Source: Corallococcus caeni
GTDB lineage: Bacteria; Myxococcota; Myxococcia; Myxococcales; Myxococcaceae
NCBI RefSeq assembly: GCF_036245865.1
Contig: NZ_BTTW01000001.1
Coordinates: forward strand, 558,001-622,000
Length of the DNA stretch: 64,000 nucleotides
Direction of reading: 5' to 3'
Below, piece by piece: positions 43,270 through 51,456 of this stretch; position 1 is the first letter of the stretch; each line of letters starts with the position of its first letter. A model generated the notes under the pieces. That model saw nothing but the letters and a program-made list of their open reading frames with translations. It was not told the DNA's origin and did no database searches. The translations under genes and the position numbers were made by a program.

Positions 43270-44997
43270 ATGTCCGCCAACTACAAGAAGTTCTTCGCTG
43301 GCTCCCGCAACGTCCCGAAGGGCATCTCCCTGGGCTATCCCGTTCCCGGGCCGCAGGAGGCCAGCGCGGATCAGATCGCCGGACAGGCGTTCTTCGCCAA
43401 GCCGAACGAGTGGAGCGACATCCAGGCCTCCGCGTATGACTTCATCGTGATTGGCACCGGGCCCACCGGTGTGGCCTTCATCGAGCAGACGCTGAAGCAC
43501 AACCCGAATGCGCGCATCCTGGTGCTGGAGCGGGGCGGCTTCTGGCTGCCCACGCACTACCAGATGCTGCCGCTCGCATTCCAGGCCGCGACCGGCTCGC
43601 CGCCCACCACCTATCCGTGGACGCGCACGACGCGGATGGCGACGTCGGAGCTGGAGTTCTTCCAGGCCGGCTACATCCCCGTGCTGGGCGGCCGCTCCAC
43701 CTACTGGAGCGCGTGGTGCCCGGCTCCGGGCCCGGACCTCATGCGTGACTGGCCGCAGGAGCTGATCGACGTCACGCTCCAGCCGGGCTTCTGGGACCGC
43801 GCCCGGGCCTTCCTGCACGTCACGTCGATGGACAGGATCCACGATGGCGTCTACGGCAACCTCCAGCGCCAGCTCGACGTGAACCTCCGCGAGAACTTCA
43901 AGCACGCCGTGCCCTCGGCGGAGAACGCGTTCCCCGCGCCCATCGCCGTCGGCGACACTCCGTGGAAGGGGGTCAAGTTCTACAAGTACTCCACCGTCGG
44001 GACGCTGCTGGACCTGCAGCAATCCCAGAAGGCGCTGGCGGCCCAGGGCAAGGGGCAGCCGCTGACCATCGTGGACCACTGCGTCGTCGACCGCCTGGTG
44101 CATGACGGCCATGGGACCGTGACCGCCCTGGAAACCAGCCGCGGCCCGCTGGCGGTGAGCTCGGCGAAGGTCGTCCTGGCGATGGGCACCATTCCGCCCG
44201 CGACGCTGCTGATGAACTCCTTCAAGGAGGCCCTGCCGAACATCGGCAAGCGCTACACCGGGCACTTCATGTCTCACATCACGGCGCGCGTGAAGCGCTC
44301 CGCGTTCAAGGACCTGTCCGCGCTGGAGATTGGCGCCACCTACCTGGACGGCAAGGCTCCCAATGGCTTGCAGTACCACGTGCAGGCCAGCGCCTTCGCC
44401 GCCGCGAACCCGGAGGCCGACGAGAGCACCATTGCCCACGAGGCGCCGGACGCGGCGGCGGTCGCGTCGATGGCGCAGCTGAAGGGCTCCGAGGATTACG
44501 TGGTGTTCGTCTGCGCAACCCTGGGCGAGGTGAGCGAGAAGAACCCCGACAACTGGATCCGCATGAACGGCGGCACCGACCCCGCCACCAACATCACGCT
44601 CCAGCTCCAGCCCGGGGTGCAGGACCATCACCTGTGGGACGTGCTCGACGAGGCGACGTATCAGACCATCGACGTGCTGGCGGGGCGCGTGGGGTGCTCG
44701 GGCTCGGCGCCGGAGGTCGAGTATTGGGTCGACGACGCGAGCGGCAACGGCGGGACCTGGCAGTCGGAGCGGCCGGGCAAGAAGAGCATCCGCCTGAACA
44801 TCATCGTGCACGAGGCCTCGCCGCTGTGGATGGGCAAGGACCCGGCGACGTCGGTGGTCGGCCTGGACTACCGCCCGCACGGCGTGCGCAACGTCTACGT
44901 AACGGGCGGGGCGCTCTTCCCGACCTCGGGCTCGTGGAACCCCACGCTGACCATGTGCGGCCTGGCGCAGGACCTGGCGGACCGGCTCCGGGGTTAG
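43270..44997 (+). CDS. GMC-type FAD oxidoreductase
   Basis: The protein has 575 residues. The FAD-binding Rossmann motif is FIVIGTGPTGVAFIEQTL (~58-75), followed by ILVLERGGFWLP. GGRSTYWSAWCP marks the flavin-attachment/substrate loop, and the C-terminal GMC region reads VYVTGGALFPTSGSWNPTLT with the catalytic Asn/His neighbourhood. Pyranose-oxidase-like members of the family have this length. No Tat or Sec signal is evident. It follows the aldo/keto reductase by 213 bases, so it may have its own promoter. Confidence 0.8.
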   Translation: MSANYKKFFAGSRNVPKGISLGYPVPGPQEASADQIAGQAFFAKPNEWSDIQASAYDFIVIGTGPTGVAFIEQTLKHNPNARILVLERGGFWLPTHYQMLPLAFQAATGSPPTTYPWTRTTRMATSELEFFQAGYIPVLGGRSTYWSAWCPAPGPDLMRDWPQELIDVTLQPGFWDRARAFLHVTSMDRIHDGVYGNLQRQLDVNLRENFKHAVPSAENAFPAPIAVGDTPWKGVKFYKYSTVGTLLDLQQSQKALAAQGKGQPLTIVDHCVVDRLVHDGHGTVTALETSRGPLAVSSAKVVLAMGTIPPATLLMNSFKEALPNIGKRYTGHFMSHITARVKRSAFKDLSALEIGATYLDGKAPNGLQYHVQASAFAAANPEADESTIAHEAPDAAAVASMAQLKGSEDYVVFVCATLGEVSEKNPDNWIRMNGGTDPATNITLQLQPGVQDHHLWDVLDEATYQTIDVLAGRVGCSGSAPEVEYWVDDASGNGGTWQSERPGKKSIRLNIIVHEASPLWMGKDPATSVVGLDYRPHGVRNVYVTGGALFPTSGSWNPTLTMCGLAQDLADRLRG

Positions 44998-45019
44998 CCG
45001 CCGGAACCTCTCGGCGCAG

Positions 45020-45038
45020 ATCAGGCAGATCGCCTGAT
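45020..45038. terminator. Short bidirectional stem-loop
   Basis: A 7-bp stem (ATCAGGC with GCCTGAT) and a 5-base loop lie between the convergent stops of the GMC oxidoreductase (44997) and the LysR gene (45054). Confidence 0.5.
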
Positions 45039-45053
45039 TGGACCAGGCCCTCG

Positions 45054-45917
45054 TCAAATGCCTCGGGGGACGTCGCGCAGCCGCTCCAGCAGCTCCGCGA
45101 CGACCGGCCGCACCGGGGCCTGGGTGCGCTGCACGGCATGCACCATGTTGGTCAGCGGGGGCTTGCCCCAGCTCACCACTCCCAGGCCCCGCCCCTTCGG
45201 GATGCAGAAGCCGGGGACGACGGCGACGCCCCTTCCCTGCGCCACCCACTCCAGCACCTCCTCCAGCTCCTCGAAGTGCGCGGTGCTGTACCAGTGCGGA
45301 TGACGCCGGCCGAAGTGGTGGCCCAGCCACCGGCCCACCACGTAGTCCCCTTCGTCGTAGGTCACCAGCGGAACGTCCTGGAAGTGCTCCCGCGCGCGCA
45401 GGCGCCGGGCCCAGGTCCGTCCCGCGACGAGCACGAGCTGCTCCTCGTAGACAGGCGTCAGCGTGAGCCGTGGGTGCACCGTGGAGCGGAAGGAGAAGCC
45501 CACGTCCACCTGGCCCTCCAGCACCTGCCGGAAGACCTCCTCCGCCGACGGATAGCGCAGCGTCAGCGCCCGGTGCAGCGACTCCGACTCCCGCAGCATC
45601 GGGAAGAGCACGTAGCGGCCAAAGCCAGACACCGCGGCGATCTCCAGCGGACGGTCTTCCTCGTCCCCCTGCAACACCGCCTGCACGTCCCGGGCGAAGC
45701 CACCGAGGAACCGGAAGAGCCGATCCGCCACAGGCGTGGGCACGAGCCGCGCCGACCGGCGTTCGAACAGCGGCGCGCCGAGCGTCTCCTCCAGCCGGCG
45801 CAATTGATAGCTCACCGTGGGCTGCGTGCGATGCAGACGCGCCGCGGCTTCCGTCACGCCGCGTGATTCGTAGACGGTCACGAACGTGCGCAGAAAGGGG
45901 AGGTCTGGGAAGTCCAT
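45054..45917 (-). CDS. LysR-family transcriptional regulator
   Basis: The protein has 287 residues. Helix-turn-helix FLRTFVTVYESRGVTEAAAR followed by LHRTQPTVSYQLRRLEETLG and APLFERRSARLVPTP. The effector domain has VDVGFSFRSTVHPRLTLTPV typical of LysR substrate-binding folds. It is divergent from an NTF2-like lipoprotein gene, with 72 bases between starts, which is its likely target. Confidence 0.9.
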   Translation of the reverse strand: MDFPDLPFLRTFVTVYESRGVTEAAARLHRTQPTVSYQLRRLEETLGAPLFERRSARLVPTPVADRLFRFLGGFARDVQAVLQGDEEDRPLEIAAVSGFGRYVLFPMLRESESLHRALTLRYPSAEEVFRQVLEGQVDVGFSFRSTVHPRLTLTPVYEEQLVLVAGRTWARRLRAREHFQDVPLVTYDEGDYVVGRWLGHHFGRRHPHWYSTAHFEELEEVLEWVAQGRGVAVVPGFCIPKGRGLGVVSWGKPPLTNMVHAVQRTQAPVRPVVAELLERLRDVPRGI

Positions 45918-45989
45918 CGAAGCTTTCTATGAAGTCAGGGCGCTACTATCAATTGGCGCTCACGCGGCGGAACGCGCACCGTTCCTGGC

Positions 45990-46835
45990 ATGTCGAAGAC
46001 ACTCCCGTTGGTGACCGTGGCGCTGCTCGCGGCCTGTGTTCGGACCGCACCCCTTCCCTCCCCGGGGCCCGTCTCACGGCTGCATTCCAGCCCCGAGGAG
46101 GCCGTGCAGGCGTACTTCCAGGCCTCGGACACGGGCTCCAGCCGGCTCCTGCGGTCCGCGTTCCATCCGGACGTGCTCATGCATTGGGTGAACGGGGCCG
46201 AAGGTTCGCTGCGGACGCGGACGCAGCTGGAATGGTGGCAAGCGCTGGACGCGGATACGAAGGCGCCCCAGCCCGCGACCGGGCGCCGGCAGGTGGTGCT
46301 CGACCGTGAGGGTCCGTTCGCGTTGATGGAGGCGATCTCCCACTGGCCGGACCACACGTTCGATGACCTGCTGCTCGTCGTGGAGACGCCCGTGGGCTGG
46401 CGCATCGTGGGCAAGGTGTTCCAGCGGCTCGCACCCGGAGAGACCGCGACCGCATCGCCCTCCGCGGAACAGGAGATTCGCGCGGTGCTCGACGCGAAGA
46501 TCGAAGCGCACGCGCTCTACAGCCACGCGCTGCTGCATCAATCCCATACGCCGGGTTGCCTCTACTACCGCGTGCACGTGGACGGGGTGCCCTTCGCGTG
46601 GGGGAGCATCTCCGAGGCCGCGGCTCGCTATGCGGCCAACGAGGAAGCGGGCATCCAGGACCGGGAGAGTCCCTGGAACGTCCTGAAGGTGGAGGTCCGT
46701 GGCAACGTGGCCGCCGCGAAGCTGGAGGTCCGCGTCGGAGGCGTGCGCTTCATCGACCACCTGCTGCTGGTGCGCACCGGCGGGCAGTGGCGGATCTCCG
46801 CCGCGGCCTGGGGCAACCCTGCCCTCCCTGCGTGA
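45990..46835 (+). CDS. Lipoprotein with two NTF2-like domains
   Basis: The protein has 281 residues. A short leader ends at lipobox LLAAC (Cys16). Two ~120-residue SnoaL/NTF2-like domains follow. The first, HSSPEEAVQAYFQASDTGSS with FHPDVLMHWVNGAEGSLRTR, matches the putative lumazine-binding family. The second (~155-280) has RAVLDAKIEAHALYSHALL and DHLLLVRTGGQWRISAAAW. NTF2 cones bind small hydrophobic ligands. Divergent from the LysR gene. Confidence 0.7.
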   Translation: MSKTLPLVTVALLAACVRTAPLPSPGPVSRLHSSPEEAVQAYFQASDTGSSRLLRSAFHPDVLMHWVNGAEGSLRTRTQLEWWQALDADTKAPQPATGRRQVVLDREGPFALMEAISHWPDHTFDDLLLVVETPVGWRIVGKVFQRLAPGETATASPSAEQEIRAVLDAKIEAHALYSHALLHQSHTPGCLYYRVHVDGVPFAWGSISEAAARYAANEEAGIQDRESPWNVLKVEVRGNVAAAKLEVRVGGVRFIDHLLLVRTGGQWRISAAAWGNPALPA

Positions 46836-46849
46836 GACAGTTCATGGCG

Positions 46850-47221
46850 CTACTCGCGGAAGAAGGACGCCTGCTGGAAGCGCAGCCCCGCGAGGATCTG
46901 CTCGACCCGCGCTTCGGAGAGCGCCCCGATGCGCTCTCCGAGCCGGGCCTTCTCCACCGAGGACACCTGGGAGACGACCACGACGCTCCGCTTCGCGAGG
47001 CCGCCCTCCCCCTCGTCGAGCAGCACGTTGCCGGGCTCGCCCGCCTTCTTCAGGTTGGAGGTCAGCGCGCACACGACGACGGTGTGGATGCGGGAGCGGT
47101 TGAAGACGTCGTCCTGGAGGACCACGTAGGGGTGGGCGATGGCCGGGACGGAGCCGCGCGCCTCGTCCGGCTCGCACCAGAACAGGTCGCCTCGGCGGAT
47201 CGTCTTCGGGCCCGTGCTCAT
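46850..47221 (-). CDS. Solitary MazF/PemK-family endoribonuclease toxin
   Basis: The protein has 123 residues from the ATG at 47221. The PemK/MazF fold is clear: IRRGDLFWCEPDEARGSVPA, HPYVVLQDDVFNRSRIHTVV, VCALTSNLKKAGEPGNVLLD and RSVVVVSQVSSVEKARLGE. Conserved Arg, Ser/Thr and strand positions are intact, so it should be able to cleave RNA. No antitoxin-sized gene lies directly upstream: the next 102 bases reach the divergent CPBP gene at 47324. The antitoxin may be encoded elsewhere or absent. Confidence 0.8.
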   Translation of the reverse strand: MSTGPKTIRRGDLFWCEPDEARGSVPAIAHPYVVLQDDVFNRSRIHTVVVCALTSNLKKAGEPGNVLLDEGEGGLAKRSVVVVSQVSSVEKARLGERIGALSEARVEQILAGLRFQQASFFRE

Positions 47222-47323
47222 GCGGCGGGTTGTGCCACGCGGTGTCGACCGGGGGCAATCCTTCCCCGGCTCGCGCGTTGGTTGTAGGCAGGGGGCGCAT
47301 CCGCGCCTGCGAGGAGAATCACC

Positions 47324-48211
47324 ATGCGGTCCGTGTTCCGGGATGGCGAAGGGCACTTGCGCAACGGCTGGAAGGCCCTGGGCTTCCTCGTGGTGACCGC
47401 CGTGCTGATGGGCCTCATGATGTGGCTCCAGTCGCTGCTGCCCCTCGTGTTGAAGCAGGTCGTGCAGCCGCCCTTCGTCGCCTTCCTGGCGGTGCTGCTC
47501 GTGAGCCTCGACTTCCTGTATCTCGAGCGGCAGCCCCTGACGTCGCTCGGCATGTCGTTGGACCGGCGCGCGGCCCGCCACGTCGGCGCGGGCGTCCTGG
47601 GCGGCATGGTCCTGGTGGGGCTCGTGGCCGTCTGCGGCTGGGCGGCCGGGGGCTATCACCTGGAGCGCGCCGGGAATCCCCAGGTGACCGCGGTCGTGAA
47701 GGCAGCCTGGCTGATGCTGGGCGTGGCCCTCTTCGAGGAGACGCTGTTCCACGGCTACCTCTTCCAGCGCGTCATCCGGGGCCTGGGCACCCGCTGGGCG
47801 CAGGTCGTCCTCTCCCTCATCTTCTGCCTCGCCCACCCCTTCAACACCCAGATGGACGTCCCCACGCGCATCGTGGCGATGCTCACCACCTTCCTCGCGG
47901 GCTGGATGCTGGGCCTGTGCTACCTGCGCACGCGTCACCTGGCGTTGCCGGTGGGCGTGCACATGGGCTGGAACTGGTTCCTGGGCGTGATGGGCTTCGG
48001 CGTGAGCGGCAATGAATCCCGCGGCTGGTGGACGCCTGTCTTCCACGGCCGCCCGGAGTGGGTCTCGGGCGGGGCCTATGGCCTGGAGGCGTCCATCTTC
48101 AGCGCCGTCGTCCTGGCGCTGGCAATCATTGGCCTGACGCGCTGGAAGGGTTCAGCCACGCGCGACGGCCACCTTCAGCCGGAGGACCCCTCCCTGGCGA
48201 GCAACGCATAG
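47324..48211 (+). CDS. CPBP-family intramembrane metalloprotease
   Basis: The protein has 295 residues with about eight transmembrane helices. Motif 1, LFEETLFHGYLFQRVI (Glu138-Glu139, Arg149), motif 2 FCLAHPFN (with the His) and motif 3 HMGWNW define the CAAX-protease/bacteriocin-processing (Abi) family. These glutamate intramembrane proteases cleave prenylated or leader peptides. It is divergent from the MazF gene. Substrate unknown. Confidence 0.85.
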   Translation: MRSVFRDGEGHLRNGWKALGFLVVTAVLMGLMMWLQSLLPLVLKQVVQPPFVAFLAVLLVSLDFLYLERQPLTSLGMSLDRRAARHVGAGVLGGMVLVGLVAVCGWAAGGYHLERAGNPQVTAVVKAAWLMLGVALFEETLFHGYLFQRVIRGLGTRWAQVVLSLIFCLAHPFNTQMDVPTRIVAMLTTFLAGWMLGLCYLRTRHLALPVGVHMGWNWFLGVMGFGVSGNESRGWWTPVFHGRPEWVSGGAYGLEASIFSAVVLALAIIGLTRWKGSATRDGHLQPEDPSLASNA

Positions 48212-48274
48212 GCAAACGCGCCTCCCGCGGGCCCACGCACCCGCTTTCCGGAAATGGGAAGCGGCGCGCTCGCG

Positions 48275-49168
48275 CTACTCGCGCGACGGCAGCGGCGGTC
48301 CCGGGCGCGGCGTGTACACGTTGGCGCTCACGGAGCGCGCCGCGGCGGTAATGCCAATCAGGCTCTCCGCGTGCCCCAGGAAGAAGTAGCCCGTCTCCGG
48401 CAGCCGTGACAGCAGGCCCTGGATGACGCGCGCCCGGGCCTCCGCGCCGAAGTAGATGAGCACGTTGCGGCAGAAGATGACGTCGAAGGGGCCCATGGGC
48501 CAGGTGGCCGGCGCGTGCAGGTTCGCGCGCGCGAAGCGCATGAACTGGCGCAGCTCCGGCCCCGCCGTCATCAGCCCCTCCTGGGTGCGCACGCCCTTCA
48601 GCATGTACTTGCGCAGCAGCACCGGCGGGATGGTCCGGGCCCGCTCCAGGCTCCAGAGGCCCTCCTCCGCGCGCTTCACCGCCCAGGTGGACAGGTCCGT
48701 GGCGACGACCTCCAGGTTCCATCCGGAGCCCTTGGGGAACGCCTCCAGCAGCTCCATCGCCAGCGAGTACGGCTCCTCTCCCGTGGAGCACCCGGCGCTC
48801 CAGACGCGGATGCTCCGGGGCCGCCGGCCCTGCGCCGCCTGGGCGCTCCACTCCGGGAAGATGTGGTCGCGCAGCAGCTCGAAGTGCCGGGGCTCGCGGA
48901 AGAAGGACGTCTCGTGCGTGCAGAGGCTGTCGAGCATCCGCACCTTCTCCGCCTCGTTCCCCCGCGCGGTGACGAACGCGTGGTACGCGGCGAAGGACGT
49001 CAGCCCCAGCTCCCGCATCCGCCGCGACAGCCGGTTCGCCACCAGCGCGCTCTTGGCCGACGACAGGTGGATGCCGGCCTCCGCCTCCACCAGGTGCTGG
49101 AACAGCGCCAGCTCCGAGCGCGACAGCGCCGGAGGCAGCGTGGACGGCCAGGGGTCCTGCCCGCTCAC
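48275..49168 (-). CDS. cheR: CheR-type chemoreceptor methyltransferase
   Basis: The protein has 297 residues. The N-terminal helical domain (LSRSELALFQHLVEAEAGIH) precedes the SAM-binding fold IRVWSAGCSTGEEPYSLAM, then FDVIFCRNVLIYFG and GYFFLGHAESLIG, the hallmark CheR strands. It methylates MCP glutamates using S-adenosylmethionine. Its start overlaps the stop of cheW by four bases (ATGA), so translation is coupled. Last gene of the cluster. Confidence 0.9.
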   Translation of the reverse strand: MSGQDPWPSTLPPALSRSELALFQHLVEAEAGIHLSSAKSALVANRLSRRMRELGLTSFAAYHAFVTARGNEAEKVRMLDSLCTHETSFFREPRHFELLRDHIFPEWSAQAAQGRRPRSIRVWSAGCSTGEEPYSLAMELLEAFPKGSGWNLEVVATDLSTWAVKRAEEGLWSLERARTIPPVLLRKYMLKGVRTQEGLMTAGPELRQFMRFARANLHAPATWPMGPFDVIFCRNVLIYFGAEARARVIQGLLSRLPETGYFFLGHAESLIGITAAARSVSANVYTPRPGPPLPSRE

Positions 49169-49725
49169 CCGTTGCCTGACGCTTCCGGAGCCGGCGGCGG
49201 CGCCGGAGCCTGGGACGGCGCGGGGGGCGGGGCCTCTTCGGAGGCGCCCGTCAGCTTGAGCAGCTCCTCCAGCGACAGGAGCCGGTCCAGGTCCAGGAGC
49301 AGGATGAACCCGTCGTTGTGGCGGCCCATGCCCCGGAGGAACTCCAGCCGCACGCGCGTGCCGAAGGCGGGGGGCGGCTCGATGTCCGCGGGGCCCAGCT
49401 CCAGCACCTCGCGCACCGTGTCCGTGAGCAGCCCCAGCACCGTCTGCTGGCCGTCCAGCGCCACCTCCACGATGACGAAGCAGGACCAGCGGGTGATGGG
49501 CCGGGGCGGCAGCCCGAACTTCACCGCCAGGTCCACGACGGGCACCACGCTGCCGCGCAGGTTGATGACGCCCTGCACGGCCGCAGGCATGCCCGGCACG
49601 CGCGTGACGGGGCGGTATTCGATGATCTCCCGCACCCGCAGGAGGCCCACGGCGTACTCCTCGCCCGCGAGCATGAAGCTCAGGTAGCTGGACCTGCCGC
49701 CGCCCGGTTCAGTGGAAGGGTTCAT
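49165..49725 (-). CDS. cheW: CheW-type adaptor
   Basis: The protein has 186 residues. The CheW fold reads SYLSFMLAGEEYAVGLLRVR, IIEYRPVTRVPGMPAAVQGV, INLRGSVVPVVDLAVKFGLP and ELGPADIEPPP. It couples receptors to CheA. The last ~25 residues are a Pro/Ala tail. Sits between the MCP and cheR genes. Confidence 0.9.
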   Translation of the reverse strand: MNPSTEPGGGRSSYLSFMLAGEEYAVGLLRVREIIEYRPVTRVPGMPAAVQGVINLRGSVVPVVDLAVKFGLPPRPITRWSCFVIVEVALDGQQTVLGLLTDTVREVLELGPADIEPPPAFGTRVRLEFLRGMGRHNDGFILLLDLDRLLSLEELLKLTGASEEAPPPAPSQAPAPPPAPEASGNG

Positions 49726-49740
49726 GGTGCGCGCGCCTCC

Positions 49741-51429
49741 TTAGAACCGCTGGAAGTCATGAGGGGCCGGCGCTTCCGCGCCGTTCTGCAGCCGGGACAG
49801 CGCGGTGGGCGAGGACGCGCCGAGCGGCCCCTGCGCCGCCGCATGGAGGCCCCGGGCGGGCGAGGTCGGCAGCCGGGACGTCGGAGCGCGCGGCGCGGCG
49901 GGGTGGTTGAAGCTGAGGCCCTCCATGAGCCGGAAGAAGGTCATCATCTGCAGGAGGGACTCCGCCTGCGTGGCCATCTCCTCCGCGGTGGACGACAGCT
50001 CCTCCGCGGCGGACGCGTTGCGCTGGGTGACCTGATCCACCTGCGTCATGGCGCGGTTCATCTGCGACACGCCGATGGACTGCTCACGCGAGGCGTTGGT
50101 CACCTGCTGCACCAGCTCCGACGTGCGGCGGATGGCGGGCACCAGCTCCGACAGCAGCTGACCGCTACGCTCGGCGACCTTCACGCTGGAGGTGGCCAGG
50201 CCGCCAATCTCCTTGGCGGCCTTCTGGCTGCGCTCCGCCAGCTTGCGCACCTCCGTGGCGACGACGGAGAAGCCCCGGCCGTGCTCACCGGCGCGCGCGG
50301 CCTCCACGGCGGCGTTCAGCGCGAGCAGGTTCGTCTGGTAGGCGATCTCCTCCACGATGGAGATGCGCTCCGCGATGGCGTTCATCGCCTCCACGGTCTC
50401 CCTCACCGCGCGGCCGCTCTCCTCCGCGTCGCGGGCGCCCTTGAGGGCCGTCTGCTCCATCTCCCGGCTGTTCTCCGAGTTCTGGCGGATGCTCACGTTG
50501 AGCTGCTCCAGGCTGGCGGTGGTCTCCTCCACGGAGGCCGCCTGGGAGCTGGTGCCCTGCGACAGTCCCTGCGCGGCGGACGCCACCTGGAGGGACGCGG
50601 ACGACAGCGAGCCCGCGGCGCCGCGCACCTCGCTGATGACGCCCGACAGCCGCTGGATCATCTCCCGCATGCTGCTCATCATCCGGCCCGTCTCGTCGGT
50701 GCCCCGGGCGGTGATGTTCGCCGTGAGGTCGCCCGCCGTCACCTGCGCCGTCACCTGCACGGCCTCCGTCAGCGGCTGCACGATGCTGCGGGTGAGGAAG
50801 AAGGACAGCAGGCCCGCGAGCACCACGCCCAGGACGCCGCCGGTGATGATGACGTCGTACAGGTCCTGCGCCATGGCCCCGGTCCGGGCGGTGCGCTCCT
50901 GCAGGAGGGTCTGCTCGTCATCCGCCAGCTTGGAGAGCAGCATCCGGATGCGGTCCGCGGTCTGCTTGCCGCGCGCGGCCTGCTCCACCGCGACCAGCTG
51001 GGCCAGCTCGCTCCGGCCCGCGTTGACCTCGCGGCGCTGGGCGATGAGCGGCTCCAGGTGCTGGGTGATCCACTGCTGCAGCAGGTCGCGGATCTCCTGC
51101 TGACGCTCCTGCTCGCGGTGGTCACGCTGGGTGAGCTCGCGGATGCGGTCCAGGTTCTGCGACACGCTCAGCCGGGACAGGTTGTAGGGCTCCAGGAACT
51201 TGTCGTCGCCGGTGATGATGAAGCCGCGCTGGCCCGTCTCCAGGTCGGCCATGTCCCCCTCCAGGGTGCGCACGGCGATCATCACCTGGTGGCTCTCGGT
51301 GTCGCCCTCGGCGGACTTCGCGACCTTGTCCAGGGTGCTGTACACGACCGTCACCACGCCGATGATGATGGCGACCATCGCGCCGAAGGCGAGCGTCAGC
51401 TTCGCCGTGATGCTCAGATTGTTGAACAT
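49741..51429 (-). CDS. Methyl-accepting chemotaxis protein with CHASE3 sensor
   Basis: The protein has 562 residues. TM1 at ~10-30 ([20 protein letters not shown]). Residues ~45-175 match CHASE3 ([20 protein letters not shown]). TM2 is at ~185-208, followed by a HAMP domain. The signalling tip is [20 protein letters not shown]. The C-terminal ~60 residues are Pro/Ala linker ending HDFQRF, which resembles a tethering peptide ending in Phe but is not the canonical NWETF. It is probably the dedicated receptor of this CheA/CheW/CheR set. Confidence 0.85.
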   Translation of the reverse strand: MFNNLSITAKLTLAFGAMVAIIIGVVTVVYSTLDKVAKSAEGDTESHQVMIAVRTLEGDMADLETGQRGFIITGDDKFLEPYNLSRLSVSQNLDRIRELTQRDHREQERQQEIRDLLQQWITQHLEPLIAQRREVNAGRSELAQLVAVEQAARGKQTADRIRMLLSKLADDEQTLLQERTARTGAMAQDLYDVIITGGVLGVVLAGLLSFFLTRSIVQPLTEAVQVTAQVTAGDLTANITARGTDETGRMMSSMREMIQRLSGVISEVRGAAGSLSSASLQVASAAQGLSQGTSSQAASVEETTASLEQLNVSIRQNSENSREMEQTALKGARDAEESGRAVRETVEAMNAIAERISIVEEIAYQTNLLALNAAVEAARAGEHGRGFSVVATEVRKLAERSQKAAKEIGGLATSSVKVAERSGQLLSELVPAIRRTSELVQQVTNASREQSIGVSQMNRAMTQVDQVTQRNASAAEELSSTAEEMATQAESLLQMMTFFRLMEGLSFNHPAAPRAPTSRLPTSPARGLHAAAQGPLGASSPTALSRLQNGAEAPAPHDFQRF

Positions 51430-51456
51430 GGGGGACTCCGGGACAGCGACTGACCG

